NCBI GenBank assembly: GCA_903898715.1
Contig: CAIUGL010000142.1
Span: 16,951 to 80,950, forward strand
Direction of reading: 5' to 3'
Source: an uncultured Cytophagaceae bacterium
GTDB taxonomy: Bacteria > Bacteroidota > Bacteroidia > Cytophagales > Spirosomataceae
Length of the DNA stretch: 64,000 bases
Position 1 is the stretch's first letter, and each line of letters opens with the position of its first letter. The notes under the pieces were generated by a model, which did no database searches, was not told where the DNA came from, and saw only the letters and a program-made list of their open reading frames with translations. A program made the translations under genes and the position numbers. Below, piece by piece: positions 59,631 to 64,000 of the stretch.

Positions 59631-60884
59631 TTATTTTCCGCGAATGATGATGACAGGGTCGATCTTACTGGCTTTACGCGAGGGGAAATAGCCGGCAAAA
59701 TAGGTGGTGACAATGGAAAATATACCCCCAATGATATAAAATGCTGGATTATAATTAATGGGATAAGTTTTGATGGTGGGTAAGGATTCTGTGTTAAATG
59801 GGATGTTATCGATGATATTGGACATCCCAAAGCCCACCAATAAACCTAAGATTCCGCCAAAAATACCAATACTTAACGCAATGAAGATGAAGATAAGGTT
59901 CACATCTTTTCCTGAAAAACCAATGGCCTTCATGATGGCAATTGAATCCATTTTTTCATAAATCATCATGTTCAGGATATTGTAAATACCAAATCCCGCG
60001 ACGATCAATAAGGTGACGCCCACTGCATAGGAGATAATACTACGGACTGAACTTCCCGTTTCAAATTGTGAGTTTGCTTGTTGGATATCAATGGCGTCTG
60101 TCTCGTAATAGCGTTGATACTCTTTCGCCATGGCTGGTGCTTGCAAGATGTCCTTTAACTTTACTTGAACGTCGGTGATATAATTGTTTGAAACACCCAA
60201 TAGTTTTTGTGTGGTGCTAATCGAACAATAGCTTTGCACTTTGTCTAAATCTTGTAGGCCTGATTGGAAGTAGCCGACGACCTTGAGTTGCAAGCGTTCG
60301 CCTTTACTGGTTGTTACTTGAACGACGTCGCCGATGTTCGCGGCCATTTTATCTGCTACGCCTTTGCCCAAAATGATGCTATTGGGTATGTTTTTTAGGT
60401 CCAAGTAGTTGCCACGAGTGACATAATCACTGAACATGAATAGCCGATTTTCTTCATCGGGATCGATGCCATTGATGACTCCGGTTAGGTCAATGGTCCC
60501 CACGTTGTAAAATACTTGTGCATTAATTTTTGGGGCAACGCCTAAAACGCGCTCATCTTGCTTGATGGCATGCATAATTTGCGCGCTATTGTACAATTCG
60601 AGCCGTTGGTTTTTAGGCTTTATTGAATTAACAAAGTTGGCCGTATGGGGCATCATTAAGTCGATTGGCTGGTTTTTGGATACATTGATGTCATGGTATA
60701 GCCGAATGTGCGCGGTTCGGTTCATGATTAAACCGTCCAGTAAATCATTCAAACCATTCATGAATCCAAGCAACGTGACAAACATCGCAATGGAGAACGT
60801 CACACCTACCGCGGCGATCAGTGTTTGTTTCCAGCGGGCGAGCAGTAATGAAATCGATACTTGAACAATTAATTTTAAGTTCAT
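59631..60884 (-). CDS. ABC transporter permease (FtsX/MacB/LolE type)
   Basis: The 417-residue permease has one N-terminal helix (about 10-35), a periplasmic MacB_PCD-type domain (about 45-260; NSIILGKGVADKMAANIGDVV) and three C-terminal helices, the last ending in FPSRKASKIDPVIIIRGK, a typical MacB/FtsX ending. It moves no substrate itself across the inner membrane but drives export or lipoprotein release. It overlaps the adaptor gene by one base (TAATG) and precedes the ATPase by two bases. Confidence 0.94.
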   Translation of the reverse strand: MNLKLIVQVSISLLLARWKQTLIAAVGVTFSIAMFVTLLGFMNGLNDLLDGLIMNRTAHIRLYHDINVSKNQPIDLMMPHTANFVNSIKPKNQRLELYNSAQIMHAIKQDERVLGVAPKINAQVFYNVGTIDLTGVINGIDPDEENRLFMFSDYVTRGNYLDLKNIPNSIILGKGVADKMAANIGDVVQVTTSKGERLQLKVVGYFQSGLQDLDKVQSYCSISTTQKLLGVSNNYITDVQVKLKDILQAPAMAKEYQRYYETDAIDIQQANSQFETGSSVRSIISYAVGVTLLIVAGFGIYNILNMMIYEKMDSIAIMKAIGFSGKDVNLIFIFIALSIGIFGGILGLLVGFGMSNIIDNIPFNTESLPTIKTYPINYNPAFYIIGGIFSIVTTYFAGYFPSRKASKIDPVIIIRGK

Positions 60885-61966
60885 TACTGGGGCTTAATTA
60901 CTTGGTCTTTGGAACTTAGTCCGCTTAGAATTTCTGCTTTTTGGAAATCGGTTAGTCCCAGTTTAACAGTACGTATGGTCCCATCTGCTAGGGTAACTAG
61001 GGAATCATTTTTCAAGTAGTTGCGCGGTAGAATTAGAGCTTTCTGTTTCGTTCGGAGTATGATGTTCGCTTCAAACGTGACATTTGGATACAGTTTTTCA
61101 GGTGCTTTTGTGAAGCTCGCTTCTACGAGAAAAGTTTTATTGCGCTCGTTCATGATGGAAGCAATTTTAGTCACTTTTGCTTCAAAAACTTGGTTTTTAT
61201 AGGCGTCAAAGGTGAGCGCAACTTTTTGACCTAATTGTACATGGAAGATGTCATTCTCATCTACTTGCAGTTCGAGTATGTAGTTCTGTGTATTTCCTAA
61301 AACGGCAATTGGTGTTTGTGGGCTTACGAGTTCTCCTTTCTCTTTTAGTAAGTTGAAAACGGTCCCTTTCACTTGACTTTTTAATATAAAATCTTCGGAT
61401 TGTCTCGCTGAAATCTGTACGTTTTTCTTTGTCTGTGCTGAACTAAAATTGATTTGTCGGCGCAAATCAGTCAAGCGCTGTTGGGCCGAAACAAAATTAG
61501 CCTTCGAACTTTGGTAGTTTAATTCAGCTTGTTCGTAGGCGATGCGGGTGCCAACTTGCTGTGCCCAGAGGGCTTTTTGGCGCGTAAATAAACTGGAATC
61601 TAATTTCAGTTTTGCTTTCGAGGTTTGAACGATGGCTTCTGCTTCAACTAGTTTTCCTTGGTTATTGGCCTGATCATTGTAGTTGGCGGCCAATTTAGCG
61701 TTATCTAAATTGAACTTTTGCGTCTCATTTGACACGCGCAATAAGGGTGTGCCTACCTCAACGGCTTGCCCTTCTTGCACATAAATCTCTTCAATGATGC
61801 CACTGACAGAAACAAAAGCCTGATATTGATTGGCTGATTTAATGGTCCCAGATGCGTAAACGGATTCAGTGATATTACCTGTGCTAGGTGAAATACTTTC
61901 TTCTTTTTTGGAACAGGACAGAAGAAGCCATAGTCCAGCAAAAATGAGTTTCATGTTTGATTTCAT
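60884..61966 (-). CDS. Lipoprotein periplasmic adaptor (HlyD/MacA type)
   Basis: The 360-residue protein has a lipobox (LWLLLSC, Cys18), a biotinyl-lipoyl-like half (VSGIIEEIYVQEGQAVEVGTPLLRV), a long helical hairpin (about 85-180) and beta-barrel plus membrane-proximal domains (LELQVDENDIFHVQLGQKVALTF; VFEAKVTKIASIMNERNKTF). It bridges the MacB-like permease to an outer-membrane TolC; the TolC at 19-20 kb is a candidate, not shown. The start could be M5 rather than M1. It leads the three-gene cassette. Confidence 0.92.
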   Translation of the reverse strand: MKSNMKLIFAGLWLLLSCSKKEESISPSTGNITESVYASGTIKSANQYQAFVSVSGIIEEIYVQEGQAVEVGTPLLRVSNETQKFNLDNAKLAANYNDQANNQGKLVEAEAIVQTSKAKLKLDSSLFTRQKALWAQQVGTRIAYEQAELNYQSSKANFVSAQQRLTDLRRQINFSSAQTKKNVQISARQSEDFILKSQVKGTVFNLLKEKGELVSPQTPIAVLGNTQNYILELQVDENDIFHVQLGQKVALTFDAYKNQVFEAKVTKIASIMNERNKTFLVEASFTKAPEKLYPNVTFEANIILRTKQKALILPRNYLKNDSLVTLADGTIRTVKLGLTDFQKAEILSGLSSKDQVIKPQ

Positions 61967-62006
61967 CTTGCTAAATTAAACTTTTCATTCAATAGAAAAA
62001 ATGATA

Positions 62007-62792
62007 TTAGTCGCGAATGCAACGAACGCTAAATCCGGCGTCTTTATTATTCGTTGACGTAGTAGATACACCACCTGCTGTTGGGATGACAAAGCCTCTC
62101 GCATTTACATCGGTATCGCTGTCTTTACTCCAGTAATGTGTGGTTAATCCTCGTTCTTGAATGGAGCCGTCTGTTTGTTGAAGCCAACCCGCATTATGTA
62201 ATTTGATATCAGAAGCAAATACTTGGGCTTCATAGTTATAATTGATGGAGATTGTTCTCCATTCTTGATAAGTTGGCAAACGCCAGCCGGTACCCAATTC
62301 GATGGTGCAGGGATCTTGAGAAGCAGGCCAATCCACATTTGATACCAGTCGGCCAGCCCATACGGTTGGTGTTGACGTAGGTGTACGTGTTGTTGTAAAT
62401 CGATACCCTTGTTTACTGCCAAATTGCCAATACCAGCCAGCCGCATTTTCAGAATTGTCCGTAGCACTAACTGGTTGATTTGAGGAGCCAAGATTTTGAA
62501 GAAGCCAACATTTATTTGTACCCGTAATACTCGAATAGGCGAGTTCATAGGTGATCGTTTTGTCTACTGGTGCGACTCTTCCCGTTCCTGCCACATGGAC
62601 AACTCGCAGATTCGTGCAGGGAGGTAGCGCATCTATTTTGCCAGAAGGTAACACGCCATCAAGCGTAAAGCGCTTACCTGCTTTGTTGACAAATTCACTT
62701 CGTGAATTTGTGATTTTTCCTTCTAGGGTAACTGCCTGGCCAAATATCATTTGGGACCCAAAAATCAATAAAATGAGTATTTTAATAGGCAT
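62007..62792 (-). CDS. Secreted FISUMP-domain-like protein
   Basis: ATG 62792 (PIKILILLIFGSQMIFG signal peptide) is preferred over 62819. The 261-residue protein has the FISUMP-type layout: ELAYSSITGTNKCWLLQNLGS, GWYWQFGSKQGY, ELGTGWRLPTYQEWRTI and the closing AGFSVRCIRD, a lectin-like fold found in secreted Bacteroidota and Fibrobacteres proteins. Its start overlaps the 3' end of the repeat protein gene by 11 bases, so both are expressed together. It is probably surface-associated. Confidence 0.85.
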   Translation of the reverse strand: MPIKILILLIFGSQMIFGQAVTLEGKITNSRSEFVNKAGKRFTLDGVLPSGKIDALPPCTNLRVVHVAGTGRVAPVDKTITYELAYSSITGTNKCWLLQNLGSSNQPVSATDNSENAAGWYWQFGSKQGYRFTTTRTPTSTPTVWAGRLVSNVDWPASQDPCTIELGTGWRLPTYQEWRTISINYNYEAQVFASDIKLHNAGWLQQTDGSIQERGLTTHYWSKDSDTDVNARGFVIPTAGGVSTTSTNNKDAGFSVRCIRD

Positions 62793-64000
62793 AATCGAAT
62801 TGGATACGGTCGCCAGCAACCAAAGTGAAACTGCTATTATTGGCAGGAATGTACGTAATTACATTCGTTGACAGTGTATATGCTGTCTTGTCCGTGCGTA
62901 CGCCATTGATGAACATACGTACTTTGGAATTGGCCGCTGGTGTTTGGGTTAAGGTAAAGGTTAGTTGACCTACTGATGCAGCAAATTGATCATTTACGTC
63001 TATTTCTGGCGCCGAAACCGTCCAGGTGGATCCTACCACTTTAAGAATATAACCAGATGTACTTGGAGCCAGGCTGGTGATTGCGGCAGTTCCATTGCCA
63101 ACGAGCAGTGCCCCACTCGTTAGGGTGGTAGCACCCGTTCCTCCTTGGCCCACACCGACAGTTCCCGAAGATGTAAGTATTTTTGAAGCATCCGTAAAGA
63201 CTACTCTGGAAGCGGTTAATGCACTATTTGTTTGAGAGCCTGTAAGTTCTAGATTGCCACCAACCGACATGTTTCCACTTGTGGCTAAACTAGAAAAGGT
63301 TTTAGCGCCTGCTAGCGTTTGTGTTCCCGTTGTCATAATTCCCGCGTTCGTTCCATCTGCCGGACTAAGACTTATTTCGCCACCGGCAGTAATTGTTAAT
63401 CCCTTGGCTGTCGAACTGCCATTTACATTTCCAAGCGTTACCGCCGGTGATGCATTTTCCGCCCCCCAGACTCCCGAACGCGAGACTAAAATTTGCCCGT
63501 CCGTACCTGGACTAATAGCTGTGACAGCAGATGTTCCAGCTCCCACGAGCAAGGCAGCGCTTGTTAGTGTAGAAGCTCCAGTTCCTCCTTGGCCCACACC
63601 GACAGTTCCCGAAGATGTAAGTATTTTTGAAGCATCCGTAAAGACTACTCTGGATGCGGTTAATGCACTATTTGTTTGAGAGCCTGTAAGTTCTAGATTG
63701 CCACCAACCGACATGTTTCCACTCGTAATGACACTCGCAAAGGTTTTGGCCCCCGCAAGCGTTTGTGCTCCGGTCGTCATAATTCCAGGATTTGTGCCAT
63801 CTGCTGGACTAAGACTTATTTCGCCACCTGCGGTTATTGTTAGTGCTTTAGCCGTCGAAATGCCATTTACATTTCCAAGCGTTACCGCCGGTGATGCATT
63901 TTCCGCCCCCCAGACTCCCGAACGCGAGACTAAAATTTGCCCGTCCGTACCTGGACTAATAGCTGTGACAGCAGATGTTCCAGCTCCCACGAGTAAGGCA
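62782..64000 (-). CDS. Surface/fibre-like repeat protein, C-terminal part
   Basis: The frame is open to the right edge, so the N-terminus is missing; 405 residues are visible. Most consists of a 148-residue repeat (GTVGVGQGGTGASTLTSAAL, LLVGAGTSAVTAISPGTDG, GVWGAENASPAVTLGNVNG, GNMSVGGNLELTGS). This is rich in Gly, Ser and Thr and similar in style to phage tail fibres and bacterial beta-strand repeat proteins. The last about 90 residues (DQFAASVGQLTFTLTQTPA to FDYAY) are a distinct cap domain. No sorting signal of the usual T9SS type is obvious. It overlaps the FISUMP-like gene by 11 bases. Confidence 0.85.
   Translation of the reverse strand, partial: ALLVGAGTSAVTAISPGTDGQILVSRSGVWGAENASPAVTLGNVNGISTAKALTITAGGEISLSPADGTNPGIMTTGAQTLAGAKTFASVITSGNMSVGGNLELTGSQTNSALTASRVVFTDASKILTSSGTVGVGQGGTGASTLTSAALLVGAGTSAVTAISPGTDGQILVSRSGVWGAENASPAVTLGNVNGSSTAKGLTITAGGEISLSPADGTNAGIMTTGTQTLAGAKTFSSLATSGNMSVGGNLELTGSQTNSALTASRVVFTDASKILTSSGTVGVGQGGTGATTLTSGALLVGNGTAAITSLAPSTSGYILKVVGSTWTVSAPEIDVNDQFAASVGQLTFTLTQTPAANSKVRMFINGVRTDKTAYTLSTNVITYIPANNSSFTLVAGDRIQFDYAY
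63113..64000 (-). repeat. Tandem 444-bp coding repeats
   Basis: Identical landmarks recur exactly 444 bases apart: CTCCTTGGCC at 63141 and 63585, CCGCCGGTGA at 63441 and 63885, and TCCCACGAG at 63541 and 63985. The copies differ at few positions and stay in frame (148 codons). At least two copies are in the window and the array continues past 64000. Similarity fades at about 63113 towards the C-terminal cap. Confidence 0.92.

Noticed and set aside
63254..63679. 141-codon + strand frame inside the repeats
   Set aside because: It arises from the repeated Gly/Ser/Thr codons of the minus-strand fibre gene; no start context or domain.
63113..64000. CRISPR array or prophage tail region
   Set aside because: Repeats are 444 bp, in frame and without spacers, so not CRISPR. 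Neighbours are ABC transporter and FISUMP genes, with no phage capsid, portal or lysis genes, so a prophage is not supported.

Overview
The window looks like a chromosomal segment of a Bacteroidota bacterium, most likely a free-living aerobic member of the Cytophagales. This is inferred from: the -33/-7 promoter pattern TTTG-N19-21-TAnnTTTG; short or absent leaders with weak Shine-Dalgarno sequences; a type IX secretion (T9SS)-style C-terminal domain; an elongated NusB; many Tat-dependent secreted sugar enzymes; and tightly packed genes with TAATG/ATGA overlaps. I cannot name the species. No stretch longer than 300 bases is without a gene.

Layout. 1-1.2 kb: the N-terminal half of an SSS symporter preceded by a 38-residue membrane peptide gene, then tRNA-Leu(UAG) on the other strand. 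1.4-11.9 kb: tig, clpP-clpX, a small membrane protein, an alpha/beta hydrolase, cmk, an FAD oxidoreductase, a large TolB/beta-barrel-like protein and proA. 11.9-17.4 kb (minus): nusB, ytxH-like, DUF1573 lipoprotein, yajC, a coaE gene read in frame into a secreted endonuclease/exonuclease/phosphatase, and dnaX. 17.4-24.3 kb: an MsbA-like ABC exporter, TolC, a MOSC/UbiA-like/MFS operon, a small unknown gene and an ArsR regulator. 24.3-30.9 kb (minus): a hydroxypyruvate-isomerase-like enzyme with a very large PVC-type cytochrome, a glycosyltransferase, a tandem NIPSNAP protein and an unknown Cys-rich protein. 31-38.8 kb: a tiny secreted cationic peptide, lgt, a minus-strand operon moeA / dipeptide epimerase / PLP enzyme / serine hydrolase, then moaC, thiamine pyrophosphokinase and rarA.

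38.9-50.9 kb: a sugar isomerase, an M20 amidohydrolase flanked by REP-like hairpins, and a complete L-rhamnose route. A GH78 rhamnosidase releases rhamnose. Isomerase, kinase and a fused aldolase/dehydrogenase convert it to dihydroxyacetone phosphate plus lactate. LutABC, in the same run of genes, can oxidise lactate to pyruvate. 51-58.4 kb: a packed five-gene unit of a Tat-exported Gfo/Idh/MocA oxidoreductase, a tandem DUF1080 (3-ketoglycoside hydrolase family) protein, a two-subunit molybdenum hydroxylase and an acyltransferase. moeA, moaC and a MOSC protein elsewhere in the window fit use of molybdenum cofactor.

58.4-64 kb: a T9SS cargo-like protein, a MacAB-like adaptor/permease/ATPase cassette, a FISUMP-like secreted protein and the C-terminal end of a surface protein built of nearly identical 444-bp repeats that runs off the window. 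The best candidates for something new are the Mo-hydroxylase/3-ketoglycoside unit, the coaE-phosphatase fusion, the 47-residue cationic peptide behind a symmetric promoter, and the rhamnose-to-pyruvate operon.
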